From: Albibeggiatoa sp964388965
Lineage (GTDB): Bacteria > Pseudomonadota > Gammaproteobacteria > Beggiatoales > Beggiatoaceae
Reading direction: 5' to 3'
Length of the DNA: 22,482 bases
Assembly: GCA_964388965.1 (NCBI GenBank)
Contig: CAYMCP010000059.1
Span: 1-22,482, forward strand
The notes beneath the pieces were generated by a model. The model was given only the letters and a program-made list of their open reading frames with translations, was not told where the DNA came from and ran no database searches. Below are positions 1 to 7,619 of the stretch, one piece after another. The position numbers and the translations under genes were made by a program. Each line of letters opens with the position of its first letter. Position 1 is the first letter of the stretch.

Positions 1-30
1 TAAAATCCATAAGATAGCCTCGATCAAGGT

Positions 31-115
31 GAGAATTATCCTCATGACCATGCACCGCGTCATCATGCCACACCAGCGTCCTACGACATTCGTGAAGTTT
101 AGAATGAGAATTGCT
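31..115 (-). repeat. Palindromic intergenic repeat, family A, copy 1
   Basis: This is an inverted copy of the element at 5280-5385. Shared blocks are the reverse complement of gaatgtcgtaggacgctggtg (71-91) and of gacgcggtgcat (50-61). The end at 106-115 (gagaattgct) matches the terminal inverted repeat of copy 2 exactly; the opposite end, near 31-48, has eroded. It lies upstream of the rpmE promoter and contains no reading frame. It is probably a small non-autonomous mobile or REP-like element; no transposase is in the window. Confidence 0.7.
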
Positions 116-133
116 GGGCAAAAAACAAACTAC

Positions 134-162
134 TTGATAAATTGAAATTTTTTCTTTAGAAT
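134..162 (+). promoter_or_regulatory. Sigma-70 promoter for rpmE
   Basis: A -35 box TTGATA (134-139) and a -10 box TAGAAT (157-162) each match consensus at five of six bases and are separated by exactly 17 bp. Transcription would begin near 169, giving a leader of about 40 nt before the rpmE start at 208. Confidence 0.65.
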
Positions 163-207
163 TCGACGGCTTAACATTCCAGTGGTAAGTGACAAGGTTT
201 AACAGCT

Positions 208-420
208 ATGAAAGCAGATATTCATCCAAAATATGAAGAGATTACCGTAACTTGTAGTTGTGGTAGTACGTTTACAACTCGTTCAACTACCGGCAAAGCA
301 GTACATGTTGATGTCTGCTCAGAATGCCATCCATTTTATACGGGTAAGCAAAAAATTGTAGATACTGCCGGTCGTGTTGACAAATTCCGCCGTAAATATT
401 CAAGAAAAAAAGCAGCTTAA
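208..420 (+). CDS. rpmE: 50S ribosomal protein L31, zinc-binding type
   Basis: The 70-residue product is full length for bacterial L31 and carries the MKxDIHPxY opening typical of the family. L31 sits on the large subunit at the central protuberance and helps bridge it to the small subunit. Cysteines at 16, 18, 37 and 40 (CSC and CSEC) form the metal site of the zinc-containing form, so this is not the zinc-independent paralogue made under zinc starvation. The C-terminus is basic (RRKYSRKKAA), as expected for an rRNA-binding protein. A good promoter lies at 134-162 and an AAGG about 10 nt before the ATG can serve as ribosome binding site. The gene is monocistronic and converges on hisD, with a hairpin between the two stops. 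Confidence 0.96.
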   Translation: MKADIHPKYEEITVTCSCGSTFTTRSTTGKAVHVDVCSECHPFYTGKQKIVDTAGRVDKFRRKYSRKKAA

Positions 421-431
421 ACGAATTTTAA

Positions 432-462
432 TGACTACTGAAGCCCTATTTTCCAGTAGTCA
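432..462. terminator. Hairpin between convergent rpmE and hisD
   Basis: A perfect 9-bp inverted repeat (tgactactg 432-440, cagtagtca 454-462) with a 13-nt loop fills the 48-bp gap between the two stop codons. The hisD stop is 6 bp away. Neither flank has a long T tract; on the minus strand a short T/A-rich stretch follows. It probably acts as a shared, bidirectional terminator or as a 3'-end stabiliser. Confidence 0.6.
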
Positions 463-468
463 CATTCC

Positions 469-1770
469 TCAAGATTTAATTCGATATTCCGCTGAACGTG
501 CGTGCGCCGTTAAGCCTTCTCCACGCGCTAATGCCGAAGCAATTTTACCTAATTTATCCGCGCCATCATCCGAACACATAATTAAAGATGAACGTTTTTG
601 AAAATCATACACGCCCAATGGTGACGAAAAACGTGCAGTTTGCGAAGTAGGTAACACATGATTTGGACCTGCACAATAATCACCTAATGCCTCCGCTGTA
701 TAAACACCCATAAAAATCGCTCCGGCATGACGTATTTTTTTTGACCAAATCGGTGCATCTACAACTGATAATTCCAAATGTTCCGGTGCGATAATATTAG
801 CAACACGAATAGCATCATCTAAATCTTGTACTTGAATTAATGCACCGCGATTGTTGATTGATGTGGTAATAATATCGGTGCGAGGCATTTCTGCTAGCAA
901 TTTATTCATACTGGCAAGCACAGTGTCGAGATAATCAGCATGAGGACATAATAAAATCGCTTGAGCTTGCTCATCATGTTCCGCCTGCGAAAACAAATCC
1001 ATTGCAATCCAATCTGGATCAGTATTCCCATCGCATATTATTAAAATTTCCGATGGACCTGCGATCATATCAATCCCAACCGTACCAAATACAAGACTTT
1101 TTGCAGTCGCAACGTAAATATTACCGGGTCCTACAATTTTATCTACTTTTGGAATTGTCTCAGTGCCATAGGTTAAAGCGGCAATCGCTTGCGCACCACC
1201 AACAGTAAATACCTGATCAACACCTGCAATTTTAGCGGCTGCTAAAACCATATCATTCAATTCGCCTTGCGGGGCAGGTACAACCATGATGATATTTTCA
1301 ACGCCTGCAACCTTCGCAGGAATCGCATTCATCAGCACCGACGAGGGATAAGCAGCCTTACCACCGGGCACATACAATCCTACTTTATCTAATGCAGTGA
1401 CATGTTGACCTAAGATTGTGCCGTCCTCTTCCTGATATTGCCAAGAGCTTTGTTTTTGATGCTGATGATAATTGCGTATTCTTGCTGCGGCTTTTTCCAA
1501 TCCTTGCCGTTGCGCAGACGGTAAATTATCCAATGCTTGTTGCATTCTCTCAGCCGTTACTTTGAGTTGATCTGCTGTTTGTACCCGTAATTTATCAAAT
1601 TGTTGCGTGTAATTGATTAAAGCGGTGTCACCTTGAGTACGCACACCTTGTAAAATTTGTTTTACAGTATTAACAACTGTCTCATCAGACACAGATTGCC
1701 AATCTAACAATTGTTTTAATTCTGTTTCAAAATTATCCGCACTGGTAGTCAAACGTTTTGGTGTAAGCAT
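469..1770 (-). CDS. hisD: Histidinol dehydrogenase
   Basis: HisD carries out the last two steps of histidine synthesis, oxidising L-histidinol to histidine through histidinal with two NAD+ in the cytoplasm. The 433-residue protein is full length. Diagnostic segments appear in order: VGPGNIYVATAK, GIDMIAGPSEILI, the SQAEHDEQ segment (zinc-ligand Gln and His), APEHLEL with the catalytic pair Glu330-His331, GDYCAGPNHVLPT (zinc-ligand Asp) and a C-terminal GLTAHARSAEYR (fourth ligand His). All expected active-site residues are present. The ATG at 1770 gives the usual N-terminus, though its ribosome binding site is weak. In many proteobacteria hisD lies between hisG and hisC; here neither is nearby, so the gene is isolated from other his genes within this window. 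Confidence 0.96.
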   Translation of the reverse strand: MLTPKRLTTSADNFETELKQLLDWQSVSDETVVNTVKQILQGVRTQGDTALINYTQQFDKLRVQTADQLKVTAERMQQALDNLPSAQRQGLEKAAARIRNYHQHQKQSSWQYQEEDGTILGQHVTALDKVGLYVPGGKAAYPSSVLMNAIPAKVAGVENIIMVVPAPQGELNDMVLAAAKIAGVDQVFTVGGAQAIAALTYGTETIPKVDKIVGPGNIYVATAKSLVFGTVGIDMIAGPSEILIICDGNTDPDWIAMDLFSQAEHDEQAQAILLCPHADYLDTVLASMNKLLAEMPRTDIITTSINNRGALIQVQDLDDAIRVANIIAPEHLELSVVDAPIWSKKIRHAGAIFMGVYTAEALGDYCAGPNHVLPTSQTARFSSPLGVYDFQKRSSLIMCSDDGADKLGKIASALARGEGLTAHARSAEYRIKS

Positions 1771-1878
1771 TATGGTTCTACTTTTGGTTAAATTTAACTA
1801 ATATCACGTACATTAATCGTTAATTTTTTCATAATCAGGAACTAACTCGATACAACTGCACCGTTCACGAGTTTAATT

Positions 1879-2499
1879 TTAAGTCAGTTGAATTAGCTCC
1901 AAACCACGTTGTTTGCGCTGATTATTGGTATCGCGTAATGAATATATACAACCGCAGTACGCTTGACGGTAAAAATCTTCTTGTTTAGTCATTTCGACCA
2001 TGCGTTGCGAACCGCCTTTTTTACGCCAGTTGTAATCCCAATAAATCAATCCTGCATAATGTTGCGCAGCACGTAAACCACAATCATTCACTTGCTGCAT
2101 ATTTTTCCAGCGCGACACGCCTAACGAGCTAGTAAAAACTTTAAAACCATGCTCACTTGCGTATAACGCCGCACGTTCCAAACGCATATCGAAACAAACG
2201 GTACAACGTTTGCCGCGTTCAGGCTCGGCTGCTAAATGTTTGGCGCGTGCAAACCAATTATCAGGATCATAATCCAAATCTATAAATTCAACACCTAATC
2301 TATCAGCATAATGTTTATTTTCATTTTTACGCTTTATATATTCTTGTTGCGGATGGATATTTGGATTATAAAAAATCACACTAAATTGAATATCAGATTG
2401 TTTCAATACCTGCATGATTTCCCCAGTACAGGGTGCACAACAGGAATGTAGTAAAATTGCTTTATTATCAGGAGCTTGTAGTATGGGACGTTCAAACAT
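1879..2499 (-). CDS. queH: Epoxyqueuosine reductase QueH
   Basis: This 206-residue protein belongs to the former DUF208 family. QueH reduces epoxyqueuosine in tRNA to queuosine, the final step in making the wobble base of GUN-anticodon tRNAs, and replaces the unrelated cobalamin-dependent QueG. The family cysteines are all visible: LHSCCAPC near the start (Cys20, Cys21, Cys24), KRCTVCFDMRLER in the middle and QAYCGCIYS near the end. The middle motif FTSSLGVSRWKN is also typical. These cysteines are known to hold an iron-sulfur cluster and a nearby metal. The gene reads in the same direction as hisD with a 108-bp gap, and as glgP upstream with a 121-bp gap that contains inverted repeats. No other queuosine gene is in the window. 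Confidence 0.93.
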   Translation of the reverse strand: MFERPILQAPDNKAILLHSCCAPCTGEIMQVLKQSDIQFSVIFYNPNIHPQQEYIKRKNENKHYADRLGVEFIDLDYDPDNWFARAKHLAAEPERGKRCTVCFDMRLERAALYASEHGFKVFTSSLGVSRWKNMQQVNDCGLRAAQHYAGLIYWDYNWRKKGGSQRMVEMTKQEDFYRQAYCGCIYSLRDTNNQRKQRGLELIQLT

Positions 2500-2532
2500 A
2501 GGGAAGTTACCTATTAATTATCAATGTGGCAT

Positions 2533-2604
2533 AGGTGGATAGAGCAAATTATCGGCTACTGTTGCATTATTATTAATCAGAGCGAAATCGCTACTTACCC
2601 ACCT
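2533..2604. other. Nested inverted repeats between glgP and queH
   Basis: Outer arms aggtggata (2533-2541) and tacccacct (2596-2604) pair over 9 bp on the minus strand if one G-U is allowed. Inside are a perfect 5-bp hairpin (agcga aa tcgct, 2581-2592) and a weaker gcaa/ttgc pair. It is transcribed after glgP and before queH. It may be an RNA processing site, a weak terminator of glgP, or a decayed repeat. It lacks a T-loop consensus, so it is not called a tRNA. Confidence 0.35.
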
Positions 2605-2620
2605 TTTTCCATTTTCTTTC

Positions 2621-5077
2621 TTAAAATTTCATTGGCGTGACCTGCCAAATTTGTGTGGCATACTCTCTTATCGTCCGATCAGAGGAGAATTTGCCCATCC
2701 GTGCGACATTTAAAATTGCACGTTTAGTCCACTCGTCAGGTTGACGGTATACCGATTCAATATTTTGCTGACAACCAATATAATCAGCATAATCAGCGAG
2801 TAACATATAACGATCACCGTGTATCGTTAATGCCTCGACTATCGGCTTAAAGCGATTAGGATCATCGGGACTAAAATAACCTGAGCCAATCATATCTAAC
2901 ACCTGTTTTAATTCGCCATTACTATGATAATAATCCCAAGGGTTATAACTATGTTGTCGTTTTTCTTCCACTTGCGCCGCAGTTAAACCAAAAATAAAAA
3001 TATTTTCATCACTGACCTCTTCCTTAATTTCGATATTTGCACCATCCAATGTACCAACAGTTAACGCGCCATTTAATGCTAATTTCATATTACCAGTACC
3101 TGATGCTTCCATTCCCGCAGTAGAAATTTGTTGCGATAAATTCGCCGCAGGAATAATTTTCTGTGCAGTGGAAACGTCATAATTTGGTACAAAAACCACT
3201 TTTAAACGCTCATCTACGATTGGATCATTATTAACAAACTCTGCGACATCGTTAATCAATTTGATAACCAATTTCGCCATCATGTAAGCAGGCGCGGCTT
3301 TACCGGCAAAAATGACGACACGCGGCACCACATCTTGTTGTGGATTTTGGCGAATCCGATTGTATAACGTGATGACATGCAGTAAATTGAGCAATTGACG
3401 CTTATACTCGTGGATTCGTTTAATTTGTACATCAAACAAAGCCTCTGGGTTTAATTTAATTTTAGTAAGCTGTTCTATGTGTTTGGCTAAACTCTTTTTA
3501 TTCGCCAATTTGACCGCTTGGAATGCTTGTTGAAACGTCTTATCCTGCGCTAGTGGCACAAGTTTTTGTAACTGTTCCAAATCTGTAACCCAACCCAATC
3601 CCACTGTCTCTGCAAGTAAGTTACTCAAATGCTTATTCGCTTCAAACAACCAACGACGTGGTGTAATACCATTGGTTTTATTAACAATTTTATCTGGAAA
3701 ATAGTGATCAAAATCCGTAAACAGATTACTTTTAATCAGTTGAGTGTGTAATGCTGCAACGCCATTGACTTTATGACTACCTACAACCGCTAAGTGTGCC
3801 ATGCGTACATGTTTTTCACCTTCTTCGCCGATAATGGACATACGACGCATTTTATCCATATCACCCGGATATTGATGATTAACTTCACGTAAAAATAAAT
3901 GGTTAATTTGATAAATAATTTGTAAATGACGTGGCAATAAATGTTCTAGTAATTGAGTTGACCAAGTTTCTAACGCTTCTGGTAACAAAGTGTGATTGGT
4001 GTAAGAAAAAACTTTTTGACAAATTTTCCACGCCTCATCCCATTCTAAACGATGTTTATCCAGTAAAATGTGCATTAATTCTGGAATGGCTAAATTAGGA
4101 TGCGTGTCATTCAATTGAATGGCAATCTTGTTAGGCAATTCTCGCACGTCGTTATGCGCACTAAAAAACCGCCGCATAATGTCTTGTAACGATGCTGAAA
4201 CAAAAAAATATTCTTGACGCAAACGCAATTCTCGCCCCATTGCAGTGCTGTCGTCTGGATATAATACTTTGGATAAATTTTCTGACCAATTCTTAGCCCT
4301 TACCGCAGCAAAATAATCACCTTTATTAAATGAACCTAAATCTAAATCACGCGATGCTTTAGCTACCCATAAACGTAAATTATTTACTGTTTGCGTTCCG
4401 TAGCCGGCAACTAAAATATCGTATGCCATCGCCATAACATCCTCATCGCTTTGCCAGTGAAAACCTTGTCGTCCATGTTCGTCGATGTATTCATTAACAT
4501 GACCGCCAAAATCAACTTTGAATAATACTTCAGGGCGAGTATATTCCCAAGGATTGCCGTAACGTAGCCAACTATCTGGTTGTTCGACTTGATAACCATC
4601 TTTAATCCGCTGGTAAAACATGCCGTACTCGTAACGAATGCCATAACCGTATCCGGGTAAGCTTAAAGTTGCCATCGAATCTAAAAAACACGCCGCTAAA
4701 CGTCCTAATCCACCGTTACCAAGTGCGGGATCAGGCTCAATTTCACAAATACAGTCTCTTTTGACTTTAAGGTTATCCAAAGCCTCGCAAACATCGTCGT
4801 AAATACCAAGATTGAGCATACTATTGGTTAATAAGCGTCCCATTAAAAATTCTAATGATAAATAGTAAATACGCTTACTGTCTTGCTCATAACAGGTTTT
4901 AGTCGTTTCAATCCAACGCTCTGATAAATAATCGCGCACTGTGTAAGCAATCGCAAAAAACCAATCACGTTCTGTTGCATTACTACGTTCTTTAGCAACG
5001 GTATGCGTTAGATGATTGAGAATGTCCTGTTGAATTGTAGGAACATCATATTTTAGTTGTATAGGTTTGATTTTCAT
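2621..5077 (-). CDS. glgP: Glycogen/alpha-glucan phosphorylase
   Basis: This is a family GT35 phosphorylase that releases glucose-1-phosphate from the ends of glycogen using pyridoxal phosphate and phosphate. From the chosen ATG it has 818 residues, the usual length. The cofactor lysine is Lys665 in the segment EASGTGNMKLALNG, followed by GTLDGANIEI. Other family segments are the N-terminal YYLSLEFLMGR, GNGGLGRLAACFLDS, QLNDTHPNLAIPELM, NKTNGITPRRWL and the RIHEYKRQLLN motif. A longer frame starts at 5104, but a GGGAGGA lies 4 bp before the ATG at 5077 and overlaps that longer coding start, so 5077 is preferred. No glycogen synthase, branching enzyme or other glg gene is present here, so this may be a free-standing glycogen-mobilising gene. 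Confidence 0.96.
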   Translation of the reverse strand: MKIKPIQLKYDVPTIQQDILNHLTHTVAKERSNATERDWFFAIAYTVRDYLSERWIETTKTCYEQDSKRIYYLSLEFLMGRLLTNSMLNLGIYDDVCEALDNLKVKRDCICEIEPDPALGNGGLGRLAACFLDSMATLSLPGYGYGIRYEYGMFYQRIKDGYQVEQPDSWLRYGNPWEYTRPEVLFKVDFGGHVNEYIDEHGRQGFHWQSDEDVMAMAYDILVAGYGTQTVNNLRLWVAKASRDLDLGSFNKGDYFAAVRAKNWSENLSKVLYPDDSTAMGRELRLRQEYFFVSASLQDIMRRFFSAHNDVRELPNKIAIQLNDTHPNLAIPELMHILLDKHRLEWDEAWKICQKVFSYTNHTLLPEALETWSTQLLEHLLPRHLQIIYQINHLFLREVNHQYPGDMDKMRRMSIIGEEGEKHVRMAHLAVVGSHKVNGVAALHTQLIKSNLFTDFDHYFPDKIVNKTNGITPRRWLFEANKHLSNLLAETVGLGWVTDLEQLQKLVPLAQDKTFQQAFQAVKLANKKSLAKHIEQLTKIKLNPEALFDVQIKRIHEYKRQLLNLLHVITLYNRIRQNPQQDVVPRVVIFAGKAAPAYMMAKLVIKLINDVAEFVNNDPIVDERLKVVFVPNYDVSTAQKIIPAANLSQQISTAGMEASGTGNMKLALNGALTVGTLDGANIEIKEEVSDENIFIFGLTAAQVEEKRQHSYNPWDYYHSNGELKQVLDMIGSGYFSPDDPNRFKPIVEALTIHGDRYMLLADYADYIGCQQNIESVYRQPDEWTKRAILNVARMGKFSSDRTIREYATQIWQVTPMKF

Positions 5078-5081
5078 GGTT

Positions 5082-5088
5082 TCCTCCC
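5082..5088 (-). promoter_or_regulatory. Shine-Dalgarno fixing the glgP start
   Basis: On the minus strand this reads GGGAGGA, 4 bp before the ATG at 5077. It lies inside the longer frame that begins at 5104, so it argues for the internal start. Confidence 0.75.
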
Positions 5089-5205
5089 AAAGGTGTTGCG
5101 CCATTGTAGCGGATTTAAGCGTTAAATTTCATGAAAAATTGTACACGAAAAATGTATGAGGCTAATAGTTATAACCTCTTGCTGTGTTTAAATTTATTGG
5201 ACAAT

Positions 5206-5255
5206 TAGGACTATCAGTCCTTTGGTATGAAAAATAAGGACTGCCAGCCCTTGGG
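5206..5255. repeat. Two tandem short hairpin repeats
   Basis: Unit 1 at 5207-5221 is aggact-atc-agtcct, a perfect 6-bp stem. Unit 2 at 5236-5252 is aaggact-gcc-agccctt, a 7-bp stem with one mismatch that becomes G-U on the minus strand. The two units share t(a)aggact..cag.cctt.gg, so they are diverged direct copies about 29 bp apart. Confidence 0.6.
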
Positions 5256-5279
5256 ACGAGGCAAAGTGATGGATTTGTC

Positions 5280-5385
5280 AGCAATTCTCATTTTAAATTT
5301 CATGAATCATGAATGTCGTAGGACGCTGGTGCGTCTCACTGGGTGACGACGCGGTGCATCGTCACGAGTCAAAACGAGAATTGCT
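5280..5385 (+). repeat. MITE-like palindromic repeat, family A, copy 2 (best copy)
   Basis: The element is about 106 bp with a perfect 10-bp terminal inverted repeat (agcaattctc at 5280-5289, gagaattgct at 5376-5385). The match continues more loosely inward. Inside are hairpins gacgc-tggt-gcgtc and gtgacga/tcgtcac. An 8-bp direct repeat, ggatttgt, flanks it at 5271-5278 and 5388-5395, two bases from either end, which may be a target-site duplication. It contains no reading frame. Copy 1 at 31-115 is the same element reversed; a partial relative lies at 17870-17995. Confidence 0.75.
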
Positions 5386-5422
5386 ACGGATTTGTAGTCG
5401 TAAAGTCAGAAAAATATTTTTT

Positions 5423-6457
5423 TTAAAATAAGTTTTTATTCGCCGCTTTTTCCCGTGCAGCCTCTCGCGTGATCAAATTTTGATCTAATAATTTTTGTAA
5501 AACTTGATCAAGGGTTTGCATCCCAAATTGTTGTCCTGTTTGAATAGCAGAAAACATTTGCGCGGCTTTATTTTCCCGAATCAAGTTACGAATCGCAGGC
5601 GTTGACACCAAAATTTCATGCGCCGCAACCCGACCACCACCAACTTTTTTCAATAATGATTGTGACACAACCGCTTTAATGGATTCCGATAACATGGTAC
5701 GAATCGTATCTTTTTCCGCAGTAGGGAAAACTTCTACTAGACGGTCAACCGTTTTATTGGCGGATTGGGTGTGCAAGGTGCCGAATACAACGTGTCCCGT
5801 TTCTGATGCAGATAATGCTAATTTAATTGTTTCTAAATCCCGCATTTCTCCAACTAGGATGACATCAGGGTCTTGTCGTAGTGCGGAACGGAGTGCTTCG
5901 TTAAAACCCAAAGTATCACGTTTAACTTCGCGTTGGGTAATCAAACTACGTTTACATTGATGCACAAATTCAATCGGGTCTTCGATGGTGAGAATATGCC
6001 CGTATTCAGTTTCATTGCGATAATTCATCATCGCCGCCAATGTGGTAGATTTACCAGAACCTGTACCACCAGTCACGAGTACCATGCCTCGCGCTGTCAT
6101 CGCAAATTCTTTAAAAATTGCAGGGGCTTTTACTTGGTCTAAGCTCAAAATTTCAGAAGGAATGGTACGAATAACGGCACCCGCACCCCGATTTTGGTTG
6201 TACGCATTCACTCGAAATCGGGCTAAACCGGGAATTTCAAATGAAAAGTCGCATTCTAAATATTTTTCATATTCCTTACGCTGATTATCATTCATTACGT
6301 CATAAACCATATCGCGTACCTGACTATGGTCGAGTGCAGGTACATTGATTTTACGCATATCACCACTCACGCGAATCATGGGTGGTACACCAGCCGATAA
6401 ATGGAAGTCAGATGCTCCATTTTTGACCCCAAAAGCGAGAATTTCACCTATATCCAT
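5423..6457 (-). CDS. pilT: Type IV pilus retraction ATPase PilT
   Basis: PilT is the cytoplasmic hexameric motor that depolymerises type IV pili, driving twitching and surface motility. The 344-residue length is that of classical PilT, and the opening MDIGEILAFGVKNGASDFHLSAG is the standard N-terminus (PAS-like domain, about 1-100). Walker A is GTGSGKST (131-138), the Walker B/Glu region is DVILVGEMRD with Glu204, the His box GTLHT is at 226-230, and the PilT signature AIRNLIRE is at 288-295, which separates it from the assembly ATPase PilB. An AGGA 8 bp before the ATG supports the start. pilU, which often follows pilT, is absent; the downstream gap holds repeats instead. Confidence 0.96.
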   Translation of the reverse strand: MDIGEILAFGVKNGASDFHLSAGVPPMIRVSGDMRKINVPALDHSQVRDMVYDVMNDNQRKEYEKYLECDFSFEIPGLARFRVNAYNQNRGAGAVIRTIPSEILSLDQVKAPAIFKEFAMTARGMVLVTGGTGSGKSTTLAAMMNYRNETEYGHILTIEDPIEFVHQCKRSLITQREVKRDTLGFNEALRSALRQDPDVILVGEMRDLETIKLALSASETGHVVFGTLHTQSANKTVDRLVEVFPTAEKDTIRTMLSESIKAVVSQSLLKKVGGGRVAAHEILVSTPAIRNLIRENKAAQMFSAIQTGQQFGMQTLDQVLQKLLDQNLITREAAREKAANKNLF

Positions 6458-6620
6458 ATCTTAATCCTAGTTTAAAAACGGACGCTGTTTTAACCAAGTC
6501 AGTTTACATCCTATTACGTATGATTCAAAGTGTTTGGATAGATTTTATGCAAAATTCTCCATTGATTACACATAGTAAATCACTGATAATGAAGCACTGG
6601 TAATAACTGATGACCGATAA

Positions 6621-7619
6621 ATGCTAAAACTTTCTGTAGTGATTATTGGACGCAATGAGGGTGAACGCCTAATACGTTGTATTCGTTCGGTGCAAGCGAT
6701 GGTAGATTTTGATGCTGATAGTGTTGAAATTATCTATGTAGATTCTAATTCAACTGATGATAGTCCGCAGCAAGCCAAGCAATTAGGTGCAAAAGTGTTG
6801 GTAGTACATCCCAAACGTCCCGCTGCTGCAATTGGACGTAATGCAGGCTGGCAACACGCACAAGCACCTTATATTTTATTTTTGGATGGTGATACGATTT
6901 TACATCCTGATTTTGCCCGCATTGCTTTGCGACACTTTACAGCACATTCTAAAACTGCGATTGTATGGGGACATCGACGTGAATTGTATCCAGAGCAATC
7001 TTTATATCAGCGGGTATTAGATTTAGATTGGGTCTATCGCGCAGGATTGACGGAATTTTGTGGTGGCGATGCACTCATGCGACGTGATGTATTGCAAGAA
7101 GTGAATGGTTACAATCCGCAATTAATCGCAGGTGAAGAACCTGAGATGTGTCAACGAATTCGTGCCAAAGGTTACGAGATTTTACATATTGATCAAGCTA
7201 TGACTTTACATGATTTGGCAATTACACGTTGGTCACAGTATTGGCGTAGAGCAGTACGCGCAGGTCATGCCTATGCAGAAGTATCAAATTTATTGAAAAA
7301 TACGGCAACACCTTTGTGGGAACGCGACGCGAAACGCAATTTAATTCATGCGAGTGTGCTAATACTTGTTGCCATATTCGGTGCTGTGAGTAGTGTGTTA
7401 TTCAGCACATTTTTACCTTTATCGTTGAGTATTGGCTTTTTTGCCGCGATTAGTATTCGCACTGCGTGGAAATGCCGCTGGAAGTCTAATAATAGCTTGA
7501 ATTTATTACTATATGCTATCCATTCACACTTTCAGCAAATTCCTATCGCTTTTGGACAATTAAGTTATTATTACTTACGCTGGCAAGGTAAGCAACGTGG
7601 ATTGATAGAGTACAAATAA
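6621..7619 (+). CDS. Membrane-associated family 2 glycosyltransferase
   Basis: The 332-residue protein has a GT-A type catalytic domain followed by a membrane part. Visible features are the opening strand LSVVIIGRNEGERL, the nucleotide-binding DSNSTDDS (41-48), the metal-binding DGD (Asp89, Asp91 in FLDGDT), GEEPEMCQRI (171-180), which occupies the place of the catalytic acidic motif, and a WxxYWRRAVRAGH segment (204-216). Two hydrophobic stretches follow at about 235-275, so the enzyme should sit on the inner face of the cytoplasmic membrane. The donor and acceptor cannot be told; transfer to a lipid carrier or envelope glycan is plausible. Its stop overlaps the rodA start by one base (TAATG), so the two are translationally coupled, which suggests an envelope-related role. 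Confidence 0.85.
   Translation: MLKLSVVIIGRNEGERLIRCIRSVQAMVDFDADSVEIIYVDSNSTDDSPQQAKQLGAKVLVVHPKRPAAAIGRNAGWQHAQAPYILFLDGDTILHPDFARIALRHFTAHSKTAIVWGHRRELYPEQSLYQRVLDLDWVYRAGLTEFCGGDALMRRDVLQEVNGYNPQLIAGEEPEMCQRIRAKGYEILHIDQAMTLHDLAITRWSQYWRRAVRAGHAYAEVSNLLKNTATPLWERDAKRNLIHASVLILVAIFGAVSSVLFSTFLPLSLSIGFFAAISIRTAWKCRWKSNNSLNLLLYAIHSHFQQIPIAFGQLSYYYLRWQGKQRGLIEYK

Larger units (their letters stand above)
5078..5422. other. Repeat-rich gap between glgP and pilT
   Basis: The gap has no credible gene. It holds the glgP ribosome binding site (5082-5088), two tandem short hairpins (5206-5255) and a full copy of repeat family A (5280-5385). Presumably it also holds the glgP promoter and the pilT 3' end; no clear T-tract terminator follows pilT. 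Confidence 0.7.

Noticed and set aside
2533..2604. A possible tRNA gene on either strand
   Set aside because: The length and outer stem are suggestive, but there is no GTTCRA T-loop, no normal D-arm spacing and no plausible anticodon arm.
5078..5104. Longer N-terminus for glgP
   Set aside because: The extra nine codons contain the Shine-Dalgarno of the downstream ATG.
5423..6457. Calling the pilus ATPase PilU or PilB
   Set aside because: Length, N-terminus and the AIRNLIRE motif match PilT; PilU is longer and diverges in these segments, and PilB has a different N-terminal region.
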